Shown here in pieces: positions 38,593-49,564 of a stretch of DNA of 64,000 bases. Below the pieces are notes generated by a model. That model did not search any database. It was not told the DNA's origin and worked only from the letters and a program-made list of their open reading frames with translations. Source of the DNA: Sacculina carcini (Eukaryota; Arthropoda; Thecostraca; Sacculinidae); contig OU696581.1 of assembly GCA_916048095.2 (NCBI GenBank), positions 5,862,141-5,926,140 of the forward strand, in the 5' to 3' direction. The position numbers and the translations under genes are program-made. Each line of letters opens with the position of its first letter. Position 1 is the stretch's first letter.

Positions 38593-41127
38593 CACTGGTC
38601 AACAACAAATTTGTTGTCTGCATTTTTTAAGCTGATTTAGGACAAATCTGATGCGCTGAATCCAAAACTCACATTAGTTTTGTTCAATCAGGTCAAGTTT
38701 TTGAGATATGGCCACATGTCGTTTTTTACATTTTTGTTCACATGTACGCATGTGTGGAGCATTTTAGAAGAAGTTGGTGGGGGTAAAATGTCATGTCAAA
38801 TAATTGTTTTGATTGGAAATAACTATTTTAATGACAAGAAGTATTCAGGTACGATAGTTCTGGGTGATTTTGTCGAAAAGGGATCAGTTTGAAGTCATAA
38901 AACCTCAAAATCTTCCAAAAATTGGTGAGGCAAAGCATAAAGTTCGTGGATCAAAACTAAAGTTAATGGGGCAGATTTTGTAATAATGTGATACAAAAAA
39001 GTTGTATTTCTTAAAATAACGAACTCTGAAGAATGTACAATACCTACATGCGCCAATTTATGACTAATTTGTACCTATTTTTGTTTTGCAGGTGAATGAT
39101 ATGGCTTCGACCAGAAGATCGTGCAGAAATAAGCCCGATGTGTTTTGCTACATATGTGGAGAATACACCATTGCTCCTAATAGGAAGCCAGTCACAAGTT
39201 TCATAAGGCGTGCTTACCATGCTTATTTTGGTATTAAACTTGGTGACCAGGATAAAGCTTGGGCGCCACACATGGTGTGCAAAGCATGCACTGAGACTCT
39301 GCGTGGGTGGATCAACGGCAAGAGGAGTCTGAAGTTTGGAATTCCCATGGTTTGGAGGGAGCCGACAAACCATGTCACTGACTGCTACTTCTGCGCTGTT
39401 GATGTGTCTGGAATCAACAGAAAGAACCGGGGCAGCCTCAAGTATCCTGATCTTCAATCAGCACGTCGTCCTGTAGCTCATTGTGATGCAATTCCAGTGC
39501 CTATCTTCGGCGAACTTCCTGACATTAGTGACGAAGATGCCTCCAGTGTTGAAGGACATGAAGAAGAAGAAATGGTTCTTGAAGATGATGCTCCACATCC
39601 ATTTTCCCAAAAGGAGTTGAATGATCTAGTTCGCGACCTCAGCTTGTCAAAGGACTCTGCCGAACTGTTGGCATCCAGATTGAAGGAAAAAAAACTCCTC
39701 TCTGACAGTGCTCGCATCAGCTTCTTCCGCAACAGGCATCAAGAGTACCTCCGTTTTTTCTCTGAAGAGAAGGACTTGGTGTACTGTGCTGATATTGCGC
39801 AGCTTCTGCTCAAGCTTGGAGTGCCACAGTACGAACCCAAAGATTGGAGACCGTTCATTGACAGCAGCAAGCGATCACTGAAATGTGTTCTGCTACACAA
39901 CGGCAACCAGTTAGCCTCTGTACCCATCGCTCACTCGACTACACTGAAGGAGAAGTATGAAGCGGTGAAGTATGTGCTGGATAAAATTGTTTATGATCAG
40001 CATAAGTGGTTTATTTGTGTTGACCTGAAGATGGTGAACTTTTTGTTGGGACAACAGTCTGGCTTCACCAAGTACCCATGTTTTCTGTGCATGTGGGATA
40101 GTAGGGACCGTGCTCAGCATTACACGAAGAAGGACTGGCCTGTGCGGGAGGAATTGGTGCCATGCAAAGAAAGGAACGTCATCAACGACCCTCTGGTGGA
40201 CAGAGACAGAATACTCTTCCCACCGCTGCACATCAAGCTCGGCTTAATCAAGCAGTTCAACAAGGCTCTGGACAAAGATGGTGACTGCTTCACTTACTTG
40301 TGCCAGGCTTTTCCAGGATTGACCATGGAGAAGTTGAAAGCTGGCATCTTTGATGGTCCTCAGATCCGTCAGCTCATCAGAGATCCAGAGTTCAAAAACT
40401 CAATGAACGAAGTGGAACTGGATGCGTGGAAGACATTTGTTCTGGTAGTGAAGAACTTTCTTGGCAACAATAAGGCCAGAAACTACGCAGAACTTGTCAA
40501 CAACATGCTGACTGCTTTCAGAAACCTGGGCTGCAACATGAGCATCAAGATGCACTACCTATTTTCACATATGAACCGGTTTCCTGAGAACCTGGGTTCA
40601 ATGAGTGACGAGCAGGGGGAGAGATTCCATCAGGACATGAAGGAGATGGAGACCAGGTATCAGGGTCGCTGGGACGCAGTCATGATGGCTGACTACTGTT
40701 GGAATCTGAAGAGAGACCTCCCTGCCGCTGAACATTCCAAGAGTTCGAAGAAACGGAAGTTCAAGCCCTGAAGTTTGAACAGTGGTGACGCAACATGCAA
40801 TTTACGTGTACTTACCTTCATCAATACCTACCATTCAGATGACAGTAATCGATGTTTCTATCATGTAATCAATAAATGTAGTTGGCAAAACTTTTTTTTT
40901 CTTAAAAACATGTTTAGGATGATGTGTTGACAAAAATCAGCTGATAATGCCACAAAAATGTAATTGATTTTGTCACAAGATCTGATTTTTTCAAATCAAC
41001 TTAGCACAAAAACCTGACCTGATGGAGAGAAACGGATGCCATTTCCTGATTAAGCAGTGCCAGAATACCCTAATTCACTTGTAGAAATCTAGACAACATT
41101 CAGAAAGTAAAAAATTGTTGACCAGTG
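38593..41127 (+). mobile_element. DNA transposon K, superfamily not assigned, apparently intact
   Basis: 13-bp inverted termini CACTGGTCAACAA (38593-38605 and complement at 41115-41127), flanked by TAA (38590-38592 and 41128-41130). 2535 bp. Encodes one long ORF. Its removal with one TAA rejoins the integrase frame of G2. A TAA duplication and CACTG terminus are shared by more than one superfamily (PIF/Harbinger, CACTA, Zator), so I leave it unassigned. Confidence 0.88.
39101..40771 (+). CDS. Transposon K protein, probable transposase, 556 residues
   Basis: The ATG at 39101 (MASTRRSCRN) is preceded by TTTTTGTTTTGCAG, which looks like a splice acceptor, so an upstream exon is possible. The N-terminus has paired cysteines (CYICGEY, CKACTE, CYFCAVD), a likely zinc-binding DNA-recognition domain. 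An acidic stretch (EGHEEEEMVLEDDAPH) follows. The middle has CVLLHNGNQLASVPIAHST and WFICVDLKMVNFLLGQQSG then CFLCMWDSRDR; the C-terminal part has NFLGNNKARNY, MHYLFSHMNRFPENLGSMSD, GERFHQDMKEMETRYQG and ADYCWNLKRD. I have seen this last signature in invertebrate hypothetical proteins but do not know a named family. Candidate acidic catalytic residues are D in CVDLK, the D of WDSRDR and E/D in SDEQGERFHQD. No stops. Confidence 0.85.
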   Translation: MASTRRSCRNKPDVFCYICGEYTIAPNRKPVTSFIRRAYHAYFGIKLGDQDKAWAPHMVCKACTETLRGWINGKRSLKFGIPMVWREPTNHVTDCYFCAVDVSGINRKNRGSLKYPDLQSARRPVAHCDAIPVPIFGELPDISDEDASSVEGHEEEEMVLEDDAPHPFSQKELNDLVRDLSLSKDSAELLASRLKEKKLLSDSARISFFRNRHQEYLRFFSEEKDLVYCADIAQLLLKLGVPQYEPKDWRPFIDSSKRSLKCVLLHNGNQLASVPIAHSTTLKEKYEAVKYVLDKIVYDQHKWFICVDLKMVNFLLGQQSGFTKYPCFLCMWDSRDRAQHYTKKDWPVREELVPCKERNVINDPLVDRDRILFPPLHIKLGLIKQFNKALDKDGDCFTYLCQAFPGLTMEKLKAGIFDGPQIRQLIRDPEFKNSMNEVELDAWKTFVLVVKNFLGNNKARNYAELVNNMLTAFRNLGCNMSIKMHYLFSHMNRFPENLGSMSDEQGERFHQDMKEMETRYQGRWDAVMMADYCWNLKRDLPAAEHSKSSKKRKFKP

Positions 41128-41130
41128 TAA

Positions 41131-41474
41131 TCTGTCAACCCAATTTATGCACCCTCGTAAAGCGCTTTTCAATTGTCGGTGCAGTCTCTCGACCATTCCG
41201 TTGGCCGCAGGATGGTAAGCAGTAGTGAAACGGATATGAGCCCCTAAACGATTATTAATCTCTCGCCACAAGTTTGAAGTGAACTGACTACCCCTGTCAG
41301 ACACTATAGTAGCTGGCACACCGAAACGGGATATCCACGTGGATACGAAATATCGAGCAATAGCTTCAGCTGATACATCAGGTATCGGACATGCCTCAGG
41401 CCATCTAGTAAACCGATCAAAAATTGTCAGAATATACTGGCAATTTTGCGAGTACGGTAGCGGACCTACTATAT
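41131..41474 (-). pseudogene. Gypsy G2 integrase catalytic core
   Basis: GPLPYSQNCQYILTIFDRFT (the first catalytic Asp lies just upstream across the MITE, in the VDIV segment near 42114), then IVSDRGSQFTS (Asp) and AANGMVERLHRQLKSAL (Glu). The frame continues left into 38592 across element K, and right across the hAT MITE to 42114. Confidence 0.88.
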
Positions 41475-42105
41475 CAGGGGTTCCCAACATTTTTGTACTT
41501 GGGACCCCCTTCCCAAGACCTCGGAGTCCACGCGACCACTTTTGTTTTGATTTTGCAGACTGTCACACTTGACATTGAATATGTAAAAATGGGTGATATA
41601 GTAGGGTGTATTTTCTGTGATAGAGAGGGAAAGAAAAGTCTAAAAAATGTTCGAGAATTCAGTAATTTTTCTTGGGAAATCAAATCACATTGGTCCAACC
41701 TGAACAAAAAGAACATATATTCCTTAAAATGACATTGACATGGGTTTGAACAGCTATTAAACCCAGCTAGTGGGATGTTTGATGTTGCATTTCAGCAGTC
41801 AGCTTTGAAATTCGTGGCCGAGCGTTTGTTAGAGCCAGTCTCATGTAATCTCCAACATCCAATCTGTTCCTATTCTTTGTTTTCATAAGTTAATGTTTTA
41901 AACTAACGTAGCATACGTTTTGCTTTGCACCGAAGCAAAAAAGAAAAATGTAAGTGCATGAAAAATGTAACTGATGAAACAAATATAATGATATCCTAAG
42001 CTACTTTTTACAAGGCTAGGCGACCCCAAGTCAAAGCTTCGCGACCCCTCTGCCAAGGCTTCGCGACCCACCAGGGGGTCGCGACCCACCGGTTGGGAAC
42101 CCCTG
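41475..42105. mobile_element. hAT MITE, 631 bp
   Basis: Inverted termini CAGGGGTTCCCAAC (41475-41488) and its complement (42092-42105), with the perfect 8-bp duplication TACTATAT (41467-41474 and 42106-42113). No coding potential. Inserted in the G2 integrase. Confidence 0.94.
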
Positions 42106-42113
42106 TACTATAT

Positions 42114-43176
42114 CTACATGGATGTGTTCGAATCTCCGTGATGGTGGTTGAAACTGGGCAGCAGGTGACGAATTGTGTCGTGAGACCTTCGATTGTTGAC
42201 ACTGTAAACAAGTGCGTGTCCAACTAGCGACGTCTCTGCGCATGTGTGTGCGCATGTTCGACCCGGGTGAGACATGTTGTGAAGTGACTGGAAAACACGC
42301 CTACGCATCGCTTCAGGCACAAAGGGGCGTGGCTTGTCTAAGGACGTGTCGCACAGGAGTTTGCGGTCGGAAATGGCGGGAAATTCAATTCACTGCAACC
42401 TTAAACTACCCGCTGAATCGATTAAATCGGACTGGGCTTGCTGTGCTTCTGCCATTTCTCTGATATTAACACTTGGTAGATCACTGCAAGAACCTATTCT
42501 AGACAGAGCGTGTGAGACAACATTGTCTTTACCACTGATGTGACGCACATCTGACGTAAATTGCAGGATACAATCCAAATGACGCTGCTCACGTGGTGAA
42601 TTATTAGCTGTGGGTGCTCTAATAGCGTGCACAATAGGTATGTGATCGGTGAAGATGATAAATTCACGACCCTCCAAGTATGGACGAAAATGACGCACCG
42701 ATAAGTAAACAGCAAGTACCTCGCGACCAAAAGCGCTATACATTGTTTGAGCGGAGTTGAGTTGCTTAGACCAAAAGGCCAATGGCTGCCAGACACCGTC
42801 ACTCAGTTGTTGTAGTAGACACCGTCACTCAGTTGTTGTGTACAGCACCTATACTTGAATTGCTGGCGTCAGTGAATAACCCAAGTTGAGCTGATTCGTT
42901 CTGATGGGAAAGGATAGTAGCTGAGCTGAGAGCGGCTTTACTCTCATCAAATGCTTGCTCTGCCTCATCTGTCCACACGACAGGCACCTTGGAGCGCTTG
43001 GCGTTATTTGTCAGCAAACGATGGAGGGGCGTGAGAAGAGTCGCGGCGTTCGGCAAGAAACGATGATAAAAATTCACCATGCCTAAATACCTGCGCAATT
43101 GTTTGTGCGAAACAGGACGTGGGTATTCGGTGATAGCCTTCGTTGCACCGTCATGCGGTGAGATGCCGCGTTCGGT
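42114..43176 (-). pseudogene. Gypsy G2 RT end, RNase H and integrase zinc finger
   Basis: From the right: TERGISPHDGATKAI and LRRYLGMVNFYHRFLPNAA (RT connection), LGLFTDASNSSIGAV (RNase H Asp), then a shift around a duplicated 24-base stretch (GACACCGTCACTCAGTTGTT, 42791-42838). A further open piece (42390-42782) has YSAFGREVLAVYLSVRHF, FIIFTDHIPIVHA and DNVVSHALSRIG. The zinc finger (NMSHPG, then TCLQCQQSK) is split by another frameshift near 42250. The RT catalytic motifs are absent, because the element begins after them. Confidence 0.85.
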
Positions 43177-43195
43177 GATCACGTCGGGGTCACCA
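43177..43195 (-). promoter_or_regulatory. Primer-binding site of Gypsy G2
   Basis: On the minus strand TGGTGACCCCGACGTGATC, two bases from the LTR. Directly continuous with mid-RT coding sequence (ACCGAACGCGGCATC). Confidence 0.8.
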
Positions 43196-43197
43196 CT

Positions 43198-43440
43198 TGT
43201 TAACTACACTTGTTAAGTACGGTTAAACATGCATAGAAAACAATTAGTAAATCAGCTATATATTACATTCACACATTTACATAACATTAATACATAATTA
43301 CAATTACGAAACAATACAATAAGATACGATACCCGCAGCGGCTGGACACGAATACGCGGGGAGCACGAATAAGTAGCGGGAACACAATGAAGCGAGCGAA
43401 CACTCTAGCACTGTGTGACAGCACGCACTATTCTCGACTG
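43198..43440 (-). repeat. 5' LTR fragment of Gypsy G2
   Basis: Matches the inner end of the 3' LTR (37177-37423). Ends at CTCGACTG, where the palindromic array begins. Confidence 0.85.
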
Positions 43441-43760
43441 AAGATGCTAGTGTACCCGCAGCGGCTTGACACGCATACGCGGGGAGCACGAGTAAGTAGC
43501 GGGAACACAATGAAGCGAGCGAACACTCTAGCACTGTGTGACAACACGCACTATACTCGACTCCCCGCGTATGCGTGTCAAGCCGCTGCGGGTACACTAG
43601 CAGCTTCAGTCGAGAATAGTGCGTGTTGTCACACAGTGCTAGAGTGTTCGCTCGCTTCATTGTGCTCCCGCCACTTATTCGGGCTCCCCGCGTATGAGTG
43701 TCAAGCCGCTGCGGGTACACTAGCATCTTCAGTCGAGAATAGTGCGTGCAGTCGAGAATA
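43441..43760. repeat. Palindromic array of LTR fragments
   Basis: A forward LTR fragment (43451-43562) is followed by a short inverted piece (43563-43600), then a full inverted fragment (about 43607-43713) and linker sequence inverted as well. The junction words GACTGAAGATGCTAGTG and CACTAGCATCTTCAGTC are exact complements. The arms would form a hairpin of over 100 base pairs. It ends at the 5' edge of Gypsy G3. Confidence 0.88.
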
Positions 43761-45057
43761 GTGCTTCAGTGAGCATGCCAGCCGAGCACCTTCGATTTCT
43801 GAACCAGAGTGTCCCCGGTGCGGAAGACACCACGCGCGCAAAGGCAAGTGTGCAACACATGACCAGAAGTGCAGAAGATGCGGCAAAATAGGTCACTTTG
43901 CGACGAAATGCAAGACATCCCTCGATGACAGATATCGCGCCGAGAACATAACCGTTGCCAACAAACAGTGGAAAAACAGGTATGTGTCAGCAGCGATTGT
44001 TTTAAGCGTCATGTCAGTCCGAGCTCCCCGTGTGGATGTTGTCGTCGATGGACGTGTGACGGTGTCTGCTTTGCCGGACACAGGAGCCGACATTACAGTG
44101 GCTGGGGTGGATGTGCTGGAAAAATTTGAGCACATCAACAACCTGCTGCCCAGCACGGATCGACCGTATTCAGCCGATGGCACCAGAATGTGTCCAGTCG
44201 GTATATTTCCAACGACCGTTTCCCTCGGCGAGTTGTCAGTCGAAGTGGACGTGCATGTACTCAAAGGAGTATCCGGAATGCTTCTGTCGTGGAACGTGTG
44301 TCGAGAATTGGGCATCATTTCGAGGGACTATCCGAATCAACTGAACCCGTCCGCGATGAACATCGTCGCAGAGACCAACGATCGAAAGCGTATATCGTCA
44401 GTTGAAGATGTCTTCAGCGAATTTCGCGACGTCTTCAGTGAAGAGATTAAATGCTTGCCGGGTGAATCGTTCAAGATCAGAGTCGCCGATGGTAGCAGAC
44501 CTCACAGCGACACAGCGCCGCGTCGGGTGCCACTCCCGCTACGTGATGCCTTGAAAGAGGAACTGCACTCACTGGAGTCACAAGGTATCATCACACGTGT
44601 AACAGAACCGACGGAATGGTGTTCCCCAATCGTGGTGACGCCGAAAAAAGGTGGGAAAATTCGTCTGTGTGTCGATCTCACCAAACTCAACCGATGCATT
44701 CAGAGAGAATTGTTTCAGTCCAGCACACCAGCGGAGTGTGTAGCATCTATGGTAACGGCTGAAGCAAAATGTTTTGCAGTGTTTGACGCAGCTAAAGGCT
44801 ATCATCAGTGCCCACTCAGTTCGGAAAGCCAACCGTTGACCACCTTCATCACTCCGTTTGGTCGATACATGTTCCGCCGTGCGCCGTACGGCATCTCGTC
44901 GATATCTGACCACTTCAATCGTCGGATGGACGAGGCACTTGAGGGACTGACGGGAGTCCAAATGCTAGTAGATGACGTCATCATTTATGGCAGCTCAAAA
45001 GAGGAGCTTCAAGAACGTGCCACCGATTTCTTGGTCAGATGCCGTGAGCGGAAATAA
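43761..45057 (+). pseudogene. G3 gag tail, protease and RT
   Basis: Open frame from after the TAG near 43756. Two CCHC-like knuckles, CPRCGRHHARKGKC and CRRCGKIGHFATKC (about 43810-43910). Protease: ALPDTGADITVAGV. RT: IRLCVDLTKLNRC, CFAVFDAAKGYHQC (catalytic Asp), RYMFRRAPYGIS and MLVDDVIIYGSS (catalytic pair, L-V before DD). It stops at 45057. The protein continues in another frame from about 45050. Confidence 0.85.
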
Positions 45058-47200
45058 CCTTGAATCGCAACAAAGTTCAGTATATGCTGCCACGGTGTAA
45101 ATTCGCAGGATTCGAAGTCAGCGCAAGCGGGTATTCTATCGACACTGCTCTGAACTAAGCTATCTCGAAATTTCCGGTTCCGACAAACTTGACGAATCTG
45201 CGCTCATTCTTTGGTCTGTGCAACCAAATCGGTTAATTTTCGCCGGATCTGTCAAAATGGTTGGTTCCTCTTCGTGGATTGTGGAGCACGAAAAACACGT
45301 TTTTGTGGAAAGACCGGCATACTGCAGCATTTCATGAAGCACGAAAAGCTTTGTCATCACAAGATGTGCTGAAATATTTCGACGCTAAAGCTCCGACATA
45401 TCTGCATACAGATGCTAGTCGTCTGAACGGGCTTGGTTTCATGCTTAAACAAAAACAGCCAAATGGCGAAATGGGCGTCGTGCAATGTGGATCGCCCTTT
45501 CCGAACGACGCAGAAAGCCGTTATGCCGCGATCGAATTGGAGCTGGCCATAGTGGGGGCATTAAAAAAATGTCGCCCGTTTCTTTCCGGTTTTGAGCACT
45601 TCGAGGTTTTGACATCTCATCGGCCATTAGTACCAATCCTCAACTCAAAATCGATCGATGACCTGGCTAATCCGCGACTACAGCATTTGCGGTTTAAGCT
45701 GGAAGAGATTGGACCATTCTCCGCTCGATGTGTCCCGGGGAAGCATCACACTGCCGCTGACGCGTTTTCGCGGCATCCCGTTTCGTCTGCAACGGAGAAA
45801 GAAGAGGCCGATGACGGCACGACCATCGCTGCGTGCGTCACTACGGATCCAGAGATCCCCGACCTCAATCTACAGCAGCTGAAGGCGGAATCTGCAGCTG
45901 ACCGTGAGCTACAGATGCTCCAGCAAACCATCATGGACGGATTTCCGGATCGCAAAGGCGATATGAACAACAAGCTTCAACGCTACCGGCCTGTACACGA
46001 ACGACTGTCGGTGGAAGACGATCTGGTGTTCCTTGGTCGCCGGCTGGTCATCCCTAAGTCAATGAGGTCACAAATATTGCTTGACCTGCACGCGAGTCAT
46101 GCGGGCAAAAAAAACAAAGCAGCGAGCTCGGCAGGCCGTTATATGGCCGGTATTGATGTCGACATCGACAACATCACCAAACATTGTGGTAAATGCCAAC
46201 AATACCTACCATCACAGGCTCTAGAAACCATGACGCGTCATGCAAAGGCTACTCAACCGTTCGAATACGTCTCCGTCGACATTGCTGAACACGGAGGACA
46301 CAGGTTCATCGTGCTGGTGGACCATCTCTCAGGGTGGCAATTCGTCAACGACCTGGGATCATCGGAGGTCACAAGACGTCTACTTGATACTTTCCGTACC
46401 ATCTTCTGCATGGTGGGCGTGCCTGTGATAATCTACTCCGACGGAGGACCGCAGTTCACAACGGGAGAATTCGCTCGATTTGCGGAGCTATCGCGTTTCC
46501 AACACGTGCGCTCATCACCCCATTACCCGCAATCGAACGAAAGAGCCGAGGCCGCCGTCAAATCGGCCAAAGCGCTGATTAAAAAGTGTTGGGATGGGGG
46601 AGAGGAGCCCTTGACGCTGACAGCTGGGACAAAGGCATACTTCAGTAGAGGAACACGCCTGAACCAGACGGCAGATCGCCGGCGGAGATTCTCTACGGTC
46701 GTAGGGTGAGAGACATGGTGCCTGCACACAGACGACAGTTCAGCTCAGAGTGGCAGAAGTCGAGCGAAGAAGTGGAGCGCGTGATGGACACGTACGAGTG
46801 CAAATCCGAGGAGAGGTACAGCCAGGGCACCAGAGACTTAACCGAGCTAAGCCCGGGAAACAACGTCGCGGTCCAGTGTCACGCGACCAAGGAATGGACC
46901 AGGTATGGAGTGATCGTCGATAAATTGCCGCATCGTCGATACCTTGTCAAGATGCTCAGCGGACGAGTGGTAGCTCGCAACCGACGACACATTCGCCTGA
47001 GACTCGGCCACGCTCTGAGGCCAGACGTCCAGCCAACAAGTGCATCATCCGAAGGAGACGCAGCACAGAGGAGCGAGGAGCCATGGAGATCAACTCGATC
47101 TCGGCGTCGTCCCCAAAGGCTCATCGAAGTCATGAAAATGACTAGGGGGGCGTGTGGGAGTGCGCAGCGTAAAGAAAGTTACCTCAACAGATGTCGCTAG
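45058..47200 (+). pseudogene. G3 RT end, RNase H and integrase, broken
   Basis: After a shift near 45050 the frame shows LNRNKVQYMLPRCKFAGF, then stops TAA near 45156 and 45235. From there it is open to about 46700: YLHTDASRLNGLGFML (RNase H Asp), RYAAIELELAIVGAL, HASHAGKKNKA with CGKCQQ (zinc finger), VSVDIAEHGGHRFIVLVDHL (Asp), IIYSDGGPQFTTGEF (Asp) and SNERAEAAVKSAK (Glu). A shift and TAG near 46610-46647 precede the last part (PAEILYGRRVRDMVP to 47200), which carries the C-terminal barrel VQCHATKEWTRYGVI. Note ERAEA in place of the usual GLxE. Confidence 0.85.
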
Positions 47201-47400
47201 CAGTCGGGCATCGAGAGTGGGCCGTCTGCTTAGCGCTAGCAGTCGGGCATCGAGAGTGGGTCGTCTGCTGATCCTACTGAGCCGTTTAAGTGAACGGCAG
47301 TGAAGTTTTGAAGCCCGCGTGTTTCGTGTGTGTTGCTCTTGCGAGTCGCTACTTTCATTTGTGTTACAGTGTTGTTTGTGCGTTATGGTTATCTTGTTAA
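47153..47400 (+). repeat. 3' LTR of G3
   Basis: Starts TGTGGGAGTG after the purine tract. The end is uncertain (CA at 47367 or about 47404) because the 5' LTR is absent. It abuts the truncated start of G4. Confidence 0.6.
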
Positions 47401-47404
47401 AACA

Positions 47405-49564
47405 GTCTCAGACTTGAACAGCCTCGATGATATACTGGTGTTTTCGGCCGACGAGGAGCAGCACACACGTGACTTAGCAGCCGTGTTTGACATATTAGAT
47501 AAATATGGTCTGCGTCTATCAACAGAGAAGTGTGCCTTTTTCCAGCAAAGTGTTGACTTTCTCGGGCACAAGATCACAGCTGATGGAGTACAGCCACCTG
47601 AAGATAAGCTTTCCGCTTTTCGCGATTTTCCACAACCATGTGATTCAGCTTCTCTTTGTCGATTTCATGGATTTTGCAATTTTTCCCGTCGCCTTGTGCC
47701 GAAGTTGGCGGATATTGTTCATCCTCTATCTGAGCGCACTAGACTGCAACCGAACGCTAAGCAAATTGAGCTTAATGAAGCGGAAACGGTAGCGTTTGAG
47801 GCCGCTAAACTATCGCTAATGGATGCATGCGTACTGCCTCATCCAAGTCCAAGTTGCCAGCATCTGCAGCTGGTAATCGACAGTTCTTCTGATACCGTCG
47901 GCGCTGCGCTGCATCAAATGGTTGAGGGTGTCGCACTACCGATAGCATTATTTAAAAAAAAATTATCTGCCGGCCAGCGTAAATACTCTGTATATGATCG
48001 CGAGTTACTGGGGGCATACTACGCTGTAGTACACTTTCGGCACTTCCTAGAAGGTCGATCGGTGACTCTCCTGACTGACCACAAGCCGCTGGTTTCGGCC
48101 TACACCTGTCCACATGTGGCCAAATCTGACCGTCAGCAGAGGCACTGGTCGTATATAACTTAATATGTGTCGGATGTACAACACATTCGTGGAGCGGATA
48201 ACGCGGTCGCAGACTGTCTGTCATGCAGTGTGAATGCTGTCAGCCTGGACGTCTATGACCTGCCTGTCATTGCTCGTGCACAAGCAAACGATGCAGAAAC
48301 ACAAACTGCTGCCACAGCACTTAGTGCTTTCAAAACGTCCGGAGATGTACCATTGTTGTGTGACACTTCTACGCCACACCCAAGGCCATATTTGCCTGAA
48401 GAATGTAGGCATCCTGTGTTCAGACAATTGCACAATCTGCGCCATCCTGGAATTCACGGCAGCATCAGGCTGATTTAGTCTCGTTACGTGTGGCCGCACA
48501 TCGATCGCGACATAAAAAATTGGGTCCGCGCCTGCGTCGCATGTCAGCAAGCCAAGGTCACTAAACATACTAAGTCATCGCTAGCTGATTTTGCTATGCC
48601 CAGTGCGCGTTTTGAATGTGTGCATCTGGACCTGGTTGGACAATTTACATCAGCCGTAACGCGCAATCACCCGTTCGCAACACCGTATCGATATATCCTG
48701 ACCTGCATTGACAGAGCCAGTCATTGGCCAGAGGCCATTCCACTGACCGACATTACCGCCGCGTCCGTCGCCGAGACATTCTTTACTCATTGGATTTCAA
48801 GATTCGGGGTCTCACTCTACGTGGTGACCGACAGAGGACGTCAATTCGAATCGGAGCTGTTTAATGAATTGTCTCAAGTGGTCGGGTTTCACCGCATCAG
48901 AACAACAGCATACCGACCACAATCCAATTGACTCTTGGAGCGACTACACCGGGTCATAAAAACCGCCATCATGGCTCGGCGGCAGTGCTAGTTTTCTGCA
49001 ATTCCAGTAGTAATGCTGGGAATCAGATTGCTTCCAACTGAATCACATGTGTCTCCATTCACTGCCGTTACTGGTGGATACTTGTTGTGCCCTCGCATGC
49101 CGACTGGTGACACAATGACTATCAAGACGCAGCATGAATTTGTCTCAGAGCTGGCAAAAAAAGATGTCCGAGGTGGATTTTTACACCATGTCTTCTGGCA
49201 CGTCCCACTGTACACCAGCATCATACGTTCCATCTCAACTCATGACCTGCGAACAGGTGTGGGTGAGCGTGGACAGAGTCGGCCGGCACCCTACCGTGGG
49301 CCATTCCGTATGGTTTCCATATCACCTAAAGTATTTGTGATCGCTTTACCTGCCGGAGGATCGGATACAGTCTCCATCGACCGACTGAAGCCGGCTGTAA
49401 TCACAAATACGGCCACCTTGCAGAAGTCGTCACGCAGAGCCGCTGCGTCGCCATCACCTCCAATTCCCGCTCCCCGTACATCGCTGGTTGAGCGTACCAC
49501 CACCTGCACCAGGTCAGGCCGTAAAGTAACGTTCAAAAAGCAGCCTGATTATCACAATTTTTGA
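47405..49564 (+). pseudogene. Gypsy G4 pol, truncated and stop-riddled
   Basis: Begins at the RT catalytic motif (SLDDILVFSADEEQ). RNase H: LQLVIDSSSDTVGAAL, YSVYDRELLGAYYAV and LTDHKPLV. Integrase: LHNLRHPGIHGSIRLI then CVACQQAK (zinc finger), HLDLVGQFTS and CIDRASHWPEAIP (Asp), VVTDRGRQFES (Asp) and LLERLHRVIKTA (Glu) after a TGA. In-frame stops: TAA 48161, TAG 48476, TGA 48929 and TAG near 48986. Frameshifts near 49150 and 49270. The tail ends VTFKKQPDYHNF. It closely parallels the fragment at 63425-64000. Confidence 0.87.

Larger units (their letters stand above)
37177..43440 (-). mobile_element. Gypsy G2, pol-only deletion derivative with two insertions
   Basis: Minus-strand element. 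3' LTR 37177-37999 (starts TGTGGCGTAC on the minus strand, preceded by the purine tract GGGGAGGGGGCTCC), and 5' LTR fragment 43198-43440. The primer site TGGTGACCCCGACGTGATC (43177-43195) is joined straight to mid-RT. Gag, protease and the RT catalytic region are missing. It is interrupted by transposon K (38593-41127) and a hAT MITE (41475-42105). Confidence 0.88.
43761..47400 (+). mobile_element. Gypsy G3, 5'-truncated
   Basis: Begins inside the gag zinc-knuckle region (no 5' LTR, no capsid). Protease, RT, RNase H and integrase follow, then the purine tract ACTAGGGGGG and a 3' LTR from TGTGGGAGTG (47153). The LTR holds a 35-base tandem duplication (GCTAGCAGTCGGGCATCGAG at 47198 and 47234). 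Dead by frameshifts and stops. Confidence 0.85.
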
